In this document: positions 45,587 to 55,668 of the stretch, piece after piece
Position numbering within the stretch: the first letter of the stretch is position 1
Layout of the letters: each line of letters begins with the position of its first letter
Source of the DNA: Gemmataceae bacterium
GTDB lineage: Bacteria; Planctomycetota; Planctomycetia; Gemmatales; Gemmataceae
Direction of reading: 5' to 3'
DNA: 64,000 nt
NCBI GenBank assembly: GCA_009692005.1
Contig: SHZZ01000008.1
Coordinates: forward strand, 1 to 64,000
The notes under the pieces: model-generated
The model's database searches: none
What the model saw: only the letters and a program-made list of their open reading frames with translations
Told to the model about the DNA's origin: nothing
Translations under genes and position numbers: made by a program

Positions 45587-48500
45587 ATGTTGAAAAAAAC
45601 AACGGCGCAATGGTTTCAGAAAAGAAATCATAAAAATCATTCCAAGCCGCTTGTCCTGGAAAAATTGGAAGAGCGGATTGAATGCGCCACGCGGCTTTGG
45701 AATGGCAGCCAAATCCCTTTTGGCAACAATATTGGCCCAGTTTTTGGCGATCCGACCTTTAGTTCAGCATTAAACACTCTGGCAACCAATTGGGATGCCA
45801 CCTTGGGCCAGATACTATTGCCCGTAAATGGCGATGACCTTCTTTTTCCGGATTTAGCAGCCAGTGCCGCGGCATTGGAAACGCCGGTTGCAGGAGTTTT
45901 TGAAAACCTGACTCGACCAGACCCACTGGGCGGTCCGTTGCCAATTCCAATCTCAGTAAATTTGATCAATGACCTCGCGCGGGACAGCAGTGGCAATCTG
46001 CCTGCATATTTGCCCAACGGGACCGCTTCCTTGGATTTTGTCAACCAGGTGGAGATGTCCGGGACGGGTTATTATCTTTACTCAAGGGATTACCCGCAAT
46101 TTGGGCCGGCCAGCGGAATTTTCCCGGGTCCGCAATTGCAGTTTTTCCCCGCCACCGGTTCAGCCTTGCCCTTAAATGTCCGGACACAATGGATTGCCAA
46201 TTACGCCGGCGATTCAACCAGCCTGCCTTCCAACACCAATGCCGATTGGGTGCAAATGCACACACAGGTTGGGGCTGGAAACAGTGATTTCACTTTCAAT
46301 GTGGCTCAGGAAGGATCGTGGTTGGTTTTTTCCAACCGGATAAATGGCGCCACCGATTCCGGATACACGGTCCTTTCCGATGTCAACAACAACAAAATCA
46401 TCAAGCGCGGCTTGGGAACTCTGGTGTTCGATGGAAAAAACTCTTACCAGGGAATTACCTTGGTGGAGAACGGCTTGCTGGTGGTTGCCCACGACCTGGG
46501 CCTGGGTGATGCCAGCGTCAACTCAAATGCCGAGGTTTCCTCAGGGGCAACCCTCCGGCTCAGTTCCTCTGATTATTCCCAAAACGCCATTGGCAATCTC
46601 TTCAACGGGGGCGCACAGGTCAACAACAGGAATCTCGTATTAACCGGAGGTGACGGCTATGCTCCTACTTTGGGAACTGCCGGGATTAGTTTGAATATTC
46701 CCCAAGGCCAATTGGACGGAAAAACCGGTTCAACAACCACGCCAAACCAGTGGAATGGGACAATCACCCTGGTTGCCAACCCGTCCGCGGCTCAAACGCC
46801 GGGCGCGCCAAACCCATTTGGCGACGCTTCCCTCGGCCAACAATTCGGCAGCACAACGGAATTGAACGGGGTCCTCAGCGGCAGCGCCGGCTTAAGAAAA
46901 TGGGGCATGGGCACTGTTGAACTGACCCAGGCCAACACCTTTACAGGCAATCTAGCCATTTACAATGGGTTCCTCAATGGACAGAACAACCTTGCATTTG
47001 GGTCTCTGCAGGGCAATGCCCTGCGAAAGGACATCACCGTCAAGCAAGTTCCGGTGGGCCTGCTTGATCCGGCAAACCCGACACCTCAATTTGGCGCCCT
47101 GACTTTGGGAGACCAAGTCGTGGGAGGCCAAAACCTGGTCTTTGGTCCGCAATACCGGTTGATTGTGCAAGGGGGCAATGGTCCCGACCAGGATCCAGGC
47201 GCGCCCTTTACCGCCACTCAGCGGCTGGAAGGTTTGGGCTCCTTCCAGATTGTTTCCCCAGCCAGCCAGGCGAATACTGCAGATTGGCAAGGGGAAGTGA
47301 TTTTTCAAAACAGCGGTTCGCTAGGAGGCACGCCGGGTGGTACTTTAAAAATATCCGGGGCGGTGACGGCGCCAGCCACGGCCACCGTGGAGAAAAGGGG
47401 ATCCAATACCGCGGTTTTTGCCGCCGCTAACCCCAATTTGCTTGGCAATGTCCTGGTCAGTTCTGGAAATCTTCAACTATCCAATTCTGGCGCATTGATG
47501 AACGCCTCATCCGTCACAGTGACGCAAACTGCGGCTACACCGCCAGCGCTATCCGGGGCTGGATCGATCCAGGTATCGGGTAGCAATCTCACCATCAACA
47601 AACCTGTAACAATTGGGGGCACCGGGTTCACCGGTCTTGGGGCTCTCCAAAGCATTGGCACCAATTCTTGGCAAGGAACGGTGACTTTGTCGCAAACCGC
47701 CTCGCTGGGGGCGGGCGCGGGAAGTGAATTAGCTTTATTGGGGAACCTCATGCAAACGGCGGGGGCAATTTCTTCCAAATCGGTTTTGATAAAAATTGGC
47801 GCCGGAACTGTCCGTATTACCGGGCCAACCACCTTTGGGCTTCCTGTATCCGTTCAGGAAGGCACCTTAGTAATTGAAAATAACACATCCTTGGGAACGA
47901 TTTCGGGAAGTTCGGTGACCGTTTCGACCTCTGGGGGCGCCGGTCCGGCAACCCTGGCTTTGCAAAATAACATAGCCGTTTCTGGTAGGACCCTGAACCT
48001 GGATGGCATCGGGGTGGCCGGGGGCGGGGCATTGCGAAGTTTTTCGGGAAGCAATTCCTGGGCAGGCAATATCACCCTTGCTGGTGCGGGACTAAACGCC
48101 GCCATTGGAGTGGATCAAGGGATTTTGTCTCTAACAGGAAAGATCGATGGCGGTTCAACCACCCTGGAAAAGGTGGGCAGTGGAATTTTGGTAATTGGAG
48201 GTTCGGGAAACTCCCAGGCGCTTTCCTTGGTTTCTTCAGGGACCCTGGTTCAAAACGGCATCGACAATGTCCCCATCACCATTCGAACCGGAGGCGCCTT
48301 GCAAGGATCCGGGCAGGCGGGGGCGGTCACCATTTCTTCGGGCCAATCCGGAATCCTGTCACCTGGGAACGGAGCGAACAACGCGGCTATTTTCACCGTT
48401 GGCAACTTGCAAACAACCGGGTCGAGTGGCGTTTTCCAGGTAGACTTGCTTGGCGAAAGAAATGGCTCTCCCGTGGCTGGAATTGACTTTGATCAGGTGC

Positions 48501-50584
48501 AAGCCAAGGGGCTGGTCTCTTTAGGGGGGAGTCTCTCGATCAATCTTGGGTTTTCTCCAACCAAAGCCGGGACGGTTTACACCATCATTGGAAATGATGG
48601 CAGCGACGCGGTTCAGGGCGCCTTCACGGGGCTTTCTGAAGGGGCGACTGTTTCTGTTAACAGTTATTCCTATGTCATTTCCTACAAGGGTGGAGACGGG
48701 AATGATGTCACCTTGGCAGCGCTCGGAATAGTAACTTCCACCACCATCTCAACATCCGACCCAGACGGCGCCTCCATTTACGGGCAAAACCTGGTGTTTA
48801 CCGCCGCGGTCAATGGCGGCAGCGGGCCAGTGCAAGGAGGGACAGTTCAATTTTTGGATGGCGGCTCCACTCTGGGAGCGCCCGTTACAGTGAGTAACGG
48901 CATCGCGGCTCTTTCCCTTGCGAACTTGCAGGTTTCAGGATCGCCACACCTAATCTCCGCAAAGTTTAACGGCAACGGGGTACTCTCGCCAAACAACTCC
49001 GCCAACTCGCTTTTTCACTCCGTCAGCAAAGCTACTTCGTCGATTCAATTGAGCTCCCCATTTACCTTGTATGGCAACGCCTTGCCTATCACCTTCACCG
49101 CATTGGTCACCCCGCAATTCCCAGGGGGCCCGGCCGGGGGCACGGTGGCTTTCGAAATCGATGGCATCAATCAAAGTCCGCAAACTCTCGACCCAGGCAG
49201 CACCAACAGTAACGGCGCGCGCACCGCTTCACTCAACACCGTTCTTAATGCCTTGGGAACTTACCAGGTAAAGGCCCAATTCTTGGGAGATGGGAATGTC
49301 AATCCTTCGGGGTATTCACAAACCCTTTCCATTACCATTGTTCCGGCCAGCCTCACGACAACGGAATTGGTTTCCTCAGAAAACCCCTCTAGTTTCGGGG
49401 ATACCATTACATTCTCTATCACCACGCGTTCGGTGAACCTCAATGACGGCGTGCCGCTGGGGGATATCGTGTTATTGGATGGTGCCAATCCCATTGCGCC
49501 GACCCAGACCTTGCTCAATGGACAATCCAGTTTCTTTACATCGACCTTGCCGTCGGGGATGCGCACTATAACCGCGAATTACATCGGCGGGCCGAACTCC
49601 GCCGGGACACTTTTCTTTGCTCCCTCGAGTGTTTCAATAACGCAAATTGTAGGGGCTCAAGATAATCTTTTGGTGGTTGGGGCCAACGCCGGGGGCGGCC
49701 CCCAGGTTAATGTTTACAACCGTTTTACCGGGGCCCAAGAAAACTTTTATGCCTTCGATCCGGCATTCCGGGGCGGAGTTCGGGTGGCCACTGGGGATGT
49801 CAATGGCGATGGCGTCCGGGATATTATTGTTGGCGCGGGTCCAGGAGGCGGGCCGAATGTAAGGGTCTTCGATGGCAACAGCAAGGCCATGATCCGCAAT
49901 TTCTTCGCCTATGCCCCGGAGTTTACCAATGGAATTTATGTGGCTTCCGGCGACCTTGACGGCGATGGGTTTGCGGAAATCATGACCGGGGCAGGAAAAG
50001 GCGGTGGGCCGCATATTCAGGTTTTCGATGGCAAGACCGGGGCAACCAGAGCCAGCTTTTTTGCGTATTCACCAGGATTTCGGGGTGGAATAACCTTGGC
50101 GGCGGGGGATTTAACCGGCGATGGCATTGTAGACCTTGTAGTTGGGGCGGGCGAAGGCGGCGGGCCTCATGTGAAGGCCTATAACGGCGCCGCGCTGGCA
50201 GCGGGAAACTTGATTGAAACAGCCAATTTCTTTGCCTTTGACCCGGGAGTAAGGCGAGGGGTTTTTGTCGCCTCTGGAGATTATGACGGCGACGGTTTGG
50301 GTGAAATCGTGGTTTCAGCAGGGCCTGGCGGCGGACCGCATGTCCGCATTTTCCAGGGGAGCGGCACGGGAATTACCGATGAGTTTTTTGCCTACGACTT
50401 GAATTTCGCGGGGGGCGTCACCGTGGGAATGGTGGACAGTGACGGGGATGGGATCATGGATGTTGTCACGGCGCCACTGGAAGGGAGGGCATCAGAAATT
50501 AAACTGTTTTCCCGGCCGCAACAATTGGTTGACACCTTCTTTTCCTTCCCTCCCGCTTTTTTGGGGGGGGCTTTTGTTTCCTAG
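45587..50584 (+). CDS. Giant cell-surface protein: autotransporter-type beta-strand repeats, Ig-like domains, FG-GAP propeller
   Basis: 1665 residues from the ATG at 45587 (AAGAGGG upstream). A basic N-terminus with the motif LVLEKLEERIECATRLW resembles the LExLE-type leader common in planctomycete extracellular proteins; there is no ordinary signal peptide. From about residue 270 to 980 there are at least five copies of the autotransporter-associated beta-strand repeat, such as GTLVFDGKNSYQGITL and AGTVRITGPTTFG. Two to three bacterial Ig-like domains follow (about 1050-1355). The C-terminal 310 residues are five or six FG-GAP blades with calcium loops DVNGDGVRD, DLDGDGFAE, DLTGDGIVD, DYDGDGLGE and DSDGDGIMD. 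A role in adhesion or in the cell surface is inferred. It is a single-gene unit. Confidence 0.88.
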   Translation: MLKKTTAQWFQKRNHKNHSKPLVLEKLEERIECATRLWNGSQIPFGNNIGPVFGDPTFSSALNTLATNWDATLGQILLPVNGDDLLFPDLAASAAALETPVAGVFENLTRPDPLGGPLPIPISVNLINDLARDSSGNLPAYLPNGTASLDFVNQVEMSGTGYYLYSRDYPQFGPASGIFPGPQLQFFPATGSALPLNVRTQWIANYAGDSTSLPSNTNADWVQMHTQVGAGNSDFTFNVAQEGSWLVFSNRINGATDSGYTVLSDVNNNKIIKRGLGTLVFDGKNSYQGITLVENGLLVVAHDLGLGDASVNSNAEVSSGATLRLSSSDYSQNAIGNLFNGGAQVNNRNLVLTGGDGYAPTLGTAGISLNIPQGQLDGKTGSTTTPNQWNGTITLVANPSAAQTPGAPNPFGDASLGQQFGSTTELNGVLSGSAGLRKWGMGTVELTQANTFTGNLAIYNGFLNGQNNLAFGSLQGNALRKDITVKQVPVGLLDPANPTPQFGALTLGDQVVGGQNLVFGPQYRLIVQGGNGPDQDPGAPFTATQRLEGLGSFQIVSPASQANTADWQGEVIFQNSGSLGGTPGGTLKISGAVTAPATATVEKRGSNTAVFAAANPNLLGNVLVSSGNLQLSNSGALMNASSVTVTQTAATPPALSGAGSIQVSGSNLTINKPVTIGGTGFTGLGALQSIGTNSWQGTVTLSQTASLGAGAGSELALLGNLMQTAGAISSKSVLIKIGAGTVRITGPTTFGLPVSVQEGTLVIENNTSLGTISGSSVTVSTSGGAGPATLALQNNIAVSGRTLNLDGIGVAGGGALRSFSGSNSWAGNITLAGAGLNAAIGVDQGILSLTGKIDGGSTTLEKVGSGILVIGGSGNSQALSLVSSGTLVQNGIDNVPITIRTGGALQGSGQAGAVTISSGQSGILSPGNGANNAAIFTVGNLQTTGSSGVFQVDLLGERNGSPVAGIDFDQVQAKGLVSLGGSLSINLGFSPTKAGTVYTIIGNDGSDAVQGAFTGLSEGATVSVNSYSYVISYKGGDGNDVTLAALGIVTSTTISTSDPDGASIYGQNLVFTAAVNGGSGPVQGGTVQFLDGGSTLGAPVTVSNGIAALSLANLQVSGSPHLISAKFNGNGVLSPNNSANSLFHSVSKATSSIQLSSPFTLYGNALPITFTALVTPQFPGGPAGGTVAFEIDGINQSPQTLDPGSTNSNGARTASLNTVLNALGTYQVKAQFLGDGNVNPSGYSQTLSITIVPASLTTTELVSSENPSSFGDTITFSITTRSVNLNDGVPLGDIVLLDGANPIAPTQTLLNGQSSFFTSTLPSGMRTITANYIGGPNSAGTLFFAPSSVSITQIVGAQDNLLVVGANAGGGPQVNVYNRFTGAQENFYAFDPAFRGGVRVATGDVNGDGVRDIIVGAGPGGGPNVRVFDGNSKAMIRNFFAYAPEFTNGIYVASGDLDGDGFAEIMTGAGKGGGPHIQVFDGKTGATRASFFAYSPGFRGGITLAAGDLTGDGIVDLVVGAGEGGGPHVKAYNGAALAAGNLIETANFFAFDPGVRRGVFVASGDYDGDGLGEIVVSAGPGGGPHVRIFQGSGTGITDEFFAYDLNFAGGVTVGMVDSDGDGIMDVVTAPLEGRASEIKLFSRPQQLVDTFFSFPPAFLGGAFVS

Positions 50585-50676
50585 GATAGGTACAAGTTCC
50601 GCTACAAAAGGACCGTTGAAACGGTTGGGGAAAAAGTCCGCAGCATAGACCTGAATGCTTTCAATTTCTGATAAAG

Positions 50677-52527
50677 CTACTCCACCGTAACGCTTTTTGC
50701 CAGGTTACGGGGTTTGTCCACATCGCACCCGCGCATCAACGCGATATGGTAAGCCAATAGCTGTAATGGAATATTGCTGACCACGGGTTGCAACCACTCC
50801 GGCAACCGAGGCACCTCAATGATCTCATCGGCTTTGGCCCTGAGGGCTGGGTCCACATGGGAAGCCACGGCAATCACCGGCCCGCCCCGGGCCTTGACCT
50901 CTTCCAGATTGCTCATCACCTTGTCATACATCGGGCCTGGGGAAATTAGAAAGACGCTGGGAGTTTCGCTGTCAACCAGGGCAATCGGCCCATGTTTCAT
51001 TTCCGCCGCAGGGTAGCCTTCCGCGTGAATGTAGCTGATTTCTTTCAATTTCAGCGCCGCTTCCAGGGCCACGGGGTACAGATATTGCCTTCCCATGTAG
51101 AGAAAATTTCTCGCCTGATGGTAGTTGGAGGCAATATCCCGTGCCTGTTCCTCGCATTCCAAGGTTTTCCGCATGGCGTCGGGTAGGGATTTCAACCCTT
51201 CAAGGATTTGGGCCCCCTGGTGAGGCGACAAATGGCGCATCCGGCCGAAAAACAAGGCCAGCAGTGAAAGCACCGCAACTTGGTTAGAAAAAGCTTTAGT
51301 GCTGGCGACGCCAATTTCAGGGCCAGCATGCAAGTAAACTCCGCCATCGGCCTCACGGGCGATGGAACTGCCCACCACATTGCACAGCGAAAGGACAGGC
51401 ACGCCTTTCAACTTGGTCTCGCGCAAGGCCGCAAGGGTGTCAGCGGTCTCTCCCGATTGAGTCAAGGCGATGACCAGAGTGTTTTGTTCAATTGGAGGGT
51501 TGCGATAGCGAAACTCAGAGGCGTATTCCACTTCCACGGGCATACGGGCGAGTTCCTCGAAAAGATATTCGCCTACCAGGCCGGCGTGGTAACTGGTGCC
51601 GCAACCGGTCAGAATAATCCGTTCGGTTTTCCGCAATTGCTGCAGGGGCAGGTTTAACCCGCCAAAGCGAGCCGTGGAGTCCTTGTCATTCAATCGGCCG
51701 CGCAAGGCGTTTTCCAGCGCTTCCGGTTGTTCGTAAATCTCCTTGAGCATGTAATGGTCAAAGCGGCCGCGGTCATATTCCGCGTTTTGGAAATCCAGAG
51801 TTTCGATGGCCGGATCAATCGCGGATTGATCCATGTCCTGCAGGGACCAGGAATCGGGGGTCAGAACGCAAATCTGGTGATCCTCCAGGAAGATGGCTTT
51901 TTTGGCCAGTCCAGCGAGAGCCATTGCATCGCTAGCGAGAAAAAACTCCTTTTCGCCGAAGCCAAGAACCAACGGGCTGCCGAGGCGAGCGCCAAAAACG
52001 GCGCCTGGAAAATGTGGAGAAACGGCGGCAATGCCAAAGGTCCCCTTCACCTGAGACAGCGATTGGGAAATAGCCAGAACAAAATCGCGGAGATCGAGCC
52101 CGCGGCCTTTCTTTTCCCAGTGAAAGGCAATCAGTTGTGCCAAGACTTCCGTATCCGTGTCGCTGGAGAATTGAAACCCGGCCATTTCCAAATTGGATCG
52201 CAGGATGGAATAATTTTCGATCACGCCATTGTGCACGAGTGCGAGGGCGCAATTGCCGCCGAGATGTGGGTGGGCGTTACGGTCGGTGGCTGCGCCGTGC
52301 GTGGCCCATCGAGTGTGGGAAATTCCTGTGGTGCCGGCCGCCGGCTTTTCTTTCAAAAGCCTGGCCAGGTTGGCAATCTTCCCAGCTTTTTTCCGCAAAT
52401 GCAGCGTGCGGCCGGAAAGGGTGGCCATACCGGCGCTGTCGTACCCCCGGTATTCAAGGCGATTTAAAGCCGTGATTAATATGGGCTCCGCCTCACGGAA
52501 ACCGGTGTAGCCCACAATTCCACACAT
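50677..52527 (-). CDS. glmS: Glutamine--fructose-6-phosphate aminotransferase (isomerizing)
   Basis: 616 residues from the ATG at 52527, chosen because Cys2 of MCGIVGYTG is the N-terminal nucleophile of the glutaminase; GGGAGG precedes it. The class II amidotransferase domain (about 1-225) has HTRWATHG and HNGVIEN. Two SIS sugar-isomerase domains follow, with TGCGTSYHAG, ALTQSGETADT and KEISYIHAEGYPAAE. The C-terminus DKPRNLAKSVTVE is the conserved fructose-6-phosphate-site tail. The enzyme makes glucosamine-6-phosphate, the first step to UDP-GlcNAc and the cell envelope. There is no glmS ribozyme-like structure in the 90-bp leader. Length is normal. Confidence 0.97.
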   Translation of the reverse strand: MCGIVGYTGFREAEPILITALNRLEYRGYDSAGMATLSGRTLHLRKKAGKIANLARLLKEKPAAGTTGISHTRWATHGAATDRNAHPHLGGNCALALVHNGVIENYSILRSNLEMAGFQFSSDTDTEVLAQLIAFHWEKKGRGLDLRDFVLAISQSLSQVKGTFGIAAVSPHFPGAVFGARLGSPLVLGFGEKEFFLASDAMALAGLAKKAIFLEDHQICVLTPDSWSLQDMDQSAIDPAIETLDFQNAEYDRGRFDHYMLKEIYEQPEALENALRGRLNDKDSTARFGGLNLPLQQLRKTERIILTGCGTSYHAGLVGEYLFEELARMPVEVEYASEFRYRNPPIEQNTLVIALTQSGETADTLAALRETKLKGVPVLSLCNVVGSSIAREADGGVYLHAGPEIGVASTKAFSNQVAVLSLLALFFGRMRHLSPHQGAQILEGLKSLPDAMRKTLECEEQARDIASNYHQARNFLYMGRQYLYPVALEAALKLKEISYIHAEGYPAAEMKHGPIALVDSETPSVFLISPGPMYDKVMSNLEEVKARGGPVIAVASHVDPALRAKADEIIEVPRLPEWLQPVVSNIPLQLLAYHIALMRGCDVDKPRNLAKSVTVE

Positions 52528-52620
52528 GATCCCTCCCTGGGATAAAGCCTGCCATCCTGGCAAATGTGGGTTAACCAATACCCGGTTTTAGGAAACTGCA
52601 CTACACGATTTTTTAAGGGT

Positions 52621-53889
52621 TTAACGGGAGCGGATTCCCAATCCCCTGCGGATTTCCAACTCCAGTTCCGCAAGCTGTCTTGTGTCGATCCCCTCATCAC
52701 GGCGGTTTCGCCAAACTATGTTTCCTGCCTCGTCCAACAAAACCAGGGAAGGAAAACTATTGACATCAAATTGCGTTCGCACCGGGCAGGGTTCCAAACC
52801 GCCCCCGCCAAAGAGGGTTAGGTAATTCATGTGATACCGGGCGCGGACCGGGCGCACCCGGGAAAGTTTTTCCTCCTCGGTGCCTTTTTCATAAGCAATG
52901 CCGATCACCTCAAGCCCAAAGGACTTATAACGCTTTTGCAATTCCACCAGGTGGGGGATCGATTGCAGACAGGGGCCACAAGAACTGAACCAAAAATCCA
53001 GGAGCACCATCCTGCCGGTTTTGTTTTTCTTATAGTCCCACACCTGCCCATTCATGTCATAAAGAGTGAAATTGTCCAGTTTTTGTCCCACCAACACACA
53101 CGAAGGGACTGGGCCGGATGCCGAAGCCGGGTTAGAGGGGAAAGCAGAAAAACTCCCTGGCGTTGCGTCTGGGGTATTCCCGTTGAATCCGAGTTGCGAA
53201 GGAAAAGGCAACGGCGGCGGTGGGACCGCATATCCGCCCCTGTCCGCACCGCCTGAAGGGATGGATAAAATCGCACCCGGAGCAACCGCAAAAGTATCTC
53301 GAGCCACTTTTTCTGGACTGACCGTGCTGCCCGAGTTTGTGGAACCGGGGACATTAGTGCCGGTCTCGGCAGGTTTCACACCATCCAAGGACCCGTTGGG
53401 CGTTGCTTTTCCCGCCCCCCCTATGGACATATCCTCATGAATAAAAATGGAGACTCGCGGGTTGGGGGGAACCACCAGGGCAGTGCCAGTGTAAAAGCGT
53501 TCGCCATCCCGAACTCGAGCCACCAGTTGATAATTTTTTCCTGGCTTTAACCCTGGAATATTGAAATAGCCTTGGGAGTCGGCTGCGACTTCGACTTTTT
53601 GCTGCGAAGGGTCGGCTTGGACTTCAACGACTTGAATCATCGCACCCGTTGGGCGGCGGTTAAAGTTATCCATCACTTGGCCAGCAAGGATGGAATTGCC
53701 TGAAGGATTTGTCGCCGAGGAAAATCCCTGCTTGGGCAGCGGGTCAGTCTTGGTGTCCGCAGGTTTTTTCTGAAAAAAACTAAATGGGGAAGGCGAACTC
53801 CCACCATCCTTGGAAGCCGAATTGCCTCCAAGAGAATTGCAACCCACAACCAGGAAACCGCACAATAGCCCCAGAGCGCGTTTACGCAC
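52621..53889 (-). CDS. TlpA-like thioredoxin lipoprotein with carboxypeptidase-regulatory-like domain
   Basis: 422 residues. The start is the GTG at 53889, with GAGGTG upstream; it places a type II signal with lipobox VVGC (GLLCGFLVVGCNS) at the N-terminus. The open frame continues to 54045 but that extension has no signal. A low-complexity Ser/Pro linker follows, then a carboxypeptidase-regulatory-like beta domain at about 80-170 (GQVMDNFNRRPTGA, GYFNIPGLKPGKNY), another linker, and the redoxin domain. Its active site is WFSSCGPCLQSIPHL, near residue 300, so the CxxC pair is intact. A membrane-attached thiol-disulfide oxidoreductase is expected. It is upstream of glmS in the same direction, 93 bp away. 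Confidence 0.87.
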   Translation of the reverse strand: MRKRALGLLCGFLVVGCNSLGGNSASKDGGSSPSPFSFFQKKPADTKTDPLPKQGFSSATNPSGNSILAGQVMDNFNRRPTGAMIQVVEVQADPSQQKVEVAADSQGYFNIPGLKPGKNYQLVARVRDGERFYTGTALVVPPNPRVSIFIHEDMSIGGAGKATPNGSLDGVKPAETGTNVPGSTNSGSTVSPEKVARDTFAVAPGAILSIPSGGADRGGYAVPPPPLPFPSQLGFNGNTPDATPGSFSAFPSNPASASGPVPSCVLVGQKLDNFTLYDMNGQVWDYKKNKTGRMVLLDFWFSSCGPCLQSIPHLVELQKRYKSFGLEVIGIAYEKGTEEEKLSRVRPVRARYHMNYLTLFGGGGLEPCPVRTQFDVNSFPSLVLLDEAGNIVWRNRRDEGIDTRQLAELELEIRRGLGIRSR

Positions 53890-54168
53890 GGCCAGCACCT
53901 CATTCCACGCGAATTGCCAAGTGCATGAACTTCCTTGTTCACGCGTGGAACCTACGAACTCATTAGGAAGAACCCGGACCCCGGCGGGTCTGAGAACGGG
54001 TTTACCCCACCGTAAAAGGTTTCCCCCGTAATCTGGCTGGGTCAAAAAAACCTTTAAGGAAAATGGTTAATTTCTTGATCGGATGTAATCCCGCCATGGA
54101 AAAACTAAAACGGCAGGAATTGCAGAAACTCCCGCTGAATTCGGAACTAATGGAATAATCCGAACAAC

Positions 54169-55464
54169 TTAATGTTGGCCGTTGCGGCGGCCCTGGAAAC
54201 TTTGGGGGAACCAATACTTCTGATCCAAGTTCCCTTTTTCATCGAAGGAGATCTTTCGGCAATCCCCTTGAACATGCAACGCGGAATTGGCCCGGGCCTC
54301 CCCAAGCAAAGGATCAGAAACCCACATTTCAAAAAGTTCCAAGGTATTGGGAATCAGCGCCATGCGAATCTTTTTAAAATCGGGCTGCCAGCAAGTTTCT
54401 ATCCCGGTGGCAATGCATTCCCGGTCGTTGGGAAATGCCAGCGGCAACTTGGATCGCAATAGAAAACACGCCGTCAGGTTGTTCATTCGAAAAGGGACTG
54501 GGTCGATCGAGGCCAGCAACCGCTCGGTGGTCAGGTCGGCAATTCCCACTCCGGTGGCATTTCCATGGCTTTCGGGGGAAAGGTCCAGAGCGCATATGCG
54601 GATAATCCGCGGCTGAAACGATTCTTCCTGCCCCTCAATCAAGAGCCGCCCAACGACATTAGGATCAATGCCCGCGCCGGAATAGTTCTTCCCTATTTCT
54701 CCTACCACCAAAAGGTCAATCTCATTGAAAGGCAACCTACCCATGAGTCCACGGGCTTCTTCCAGTAGGACGGGTTCTCTTTCAAACAAGGATTCTTTGC
54801 TGACGAATTCTATTTTCGCGGTTCGCTCGTGAGCGTTTTCCAGGATCGCCAGGCCCCCGATAAACGGGGTTTTTTCCAGAATGACCTTGGCGGTTTCCGG
54901 AAGCATGTCGCGCAAACCCTTGAAACCCCAGCGGTGATGCTGCGAGGCGCCATCCCTTTTTCCCAAGCCGATGACGATCATTTTGGCGATGCCGCTTTCA
55001 AACTTACCCCGGAAATCCGTGTGCGGTTTGATGCGCGAGATGGTGACAAGGGCATCAGCAGCCAGGGCATTTTTGTCCCAAAAAACCGGTTCTCCCCAGG
55101 AATTATTGCCAATGATTTCGGTGGCCATATCTGTTTTAACCGGCACCCCCAATTTCTCTTCCGAGATGCCATATTCTGCCAACAATTCTCTTTGCCCATG
55201 CGAATTGGCTCCGCCGTGGCTGCCCATGGCAGCCACAACAAAAGGCTTGGCCCCAAGAGAGTGAAAATAAGCAATGGTGGCCTGAACGATTTGGGATAAG
55301 CCTGCGATTCCCCGACTGCCCACGCCAATCCCCACTGAAGCGCCTTTGGAAATGCGCTTTTCCAGGCCGGATTTTTTCCACTGGCTCAAGGTTTCTCCAG
55401 GCAAATCGGCAACTTCAGGTTGCGGGGCAACTTGGCGAACCAGGGCTAATGAGGGGAACTCCAC
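54169..55464 (-). CDS. LarA-domain (DUF2088) protein, lactate racemase-like
   Basis: 431 residues. The LarA-type fold is indicated by GIGVGSRGI, AAMGSHGGANSHGQ, and the substrate/cofactor segment SRIKPHTDFRGKFESGIAKM, followed by GLGKRDGA. True lactate racemase holds a nickel-pincer cofactor on a Lys and uses two His residues; the His and Lys candidates are in KPHTDF and SGIAK. Without lar accessory genes here the reaction is unknown, and other LarA relatives racemise different hydroxy acids or have unknown roles. The gene stands alone between a TlpA-like lipoprotein gene and an LptF/G gene. Confidence 0.82.
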   Translation of the reverse strand: MEFPSLALVRQVAPQPEVADLPGETLSQWKKSGLEKRISKGASVGIGVGSRGIAGLSQIVQATIAYFHSLGAKPFVVAAMGSHGGANSHGQRELLAEYGISEEKLGVPVKTDMATEIIGNNSWGEPVFWDKNALAADALVTISRIKPHTDFRGKFESGIAKMIVIGLGKRDGASQHHRWGFKGLRDMLPETAKVILEKTPFIGGLAILENAHERTAKIEFVSKESLFEREPVLLEEARGLMGRLPFNEIDLLVVGEIGKNYSGAGIDPNVVGRLLIEGQEESFQPRIIRICALDLSPESHGNATGVGIADLTTERLLASIDPVPFRMNNLTACFLLRSKLPLAFPNDRECIATGIETCWQPDFKKIRMALIPNTLELFEMWVSDPLLGEARANSALHVQGDCRKISFDEKGNLDQKYWFPQSFQGRRNGQH

Positions 55465-55668
55465 AAACTCCGTCCTTTCCTTTTCTCTTTTTACTTTTCC
55501 CTTTCCGAGTTCCTATCCTAGCAACTTCTCCCAACCCTGGGGCAGGGTAATCACTGCCCACCTATTGACACTTTTTCCCATTCCTTGTATTTCCCTGCCT
55601 TCCCCAGGGAACTTCTCAGACGATTTCCCTTTGGGGCAAAACAACTTGGAGCCAGCTCGGAGACCGGG

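Noticed and set aside
50611-50626. Inverted repeat ACCGTT/AACGGT as glmS terminator
   Set aside because: A 6-bp stem with a 2-nt loop and only a short T-run on the minus strand; too weak to call.
52528-52620. glmS ribozyme or other riboswitch in the glmS leader
   Set aside because: The leader is only about 90 bp and shows no glmS-ribozyme core or other known aptamer structure.
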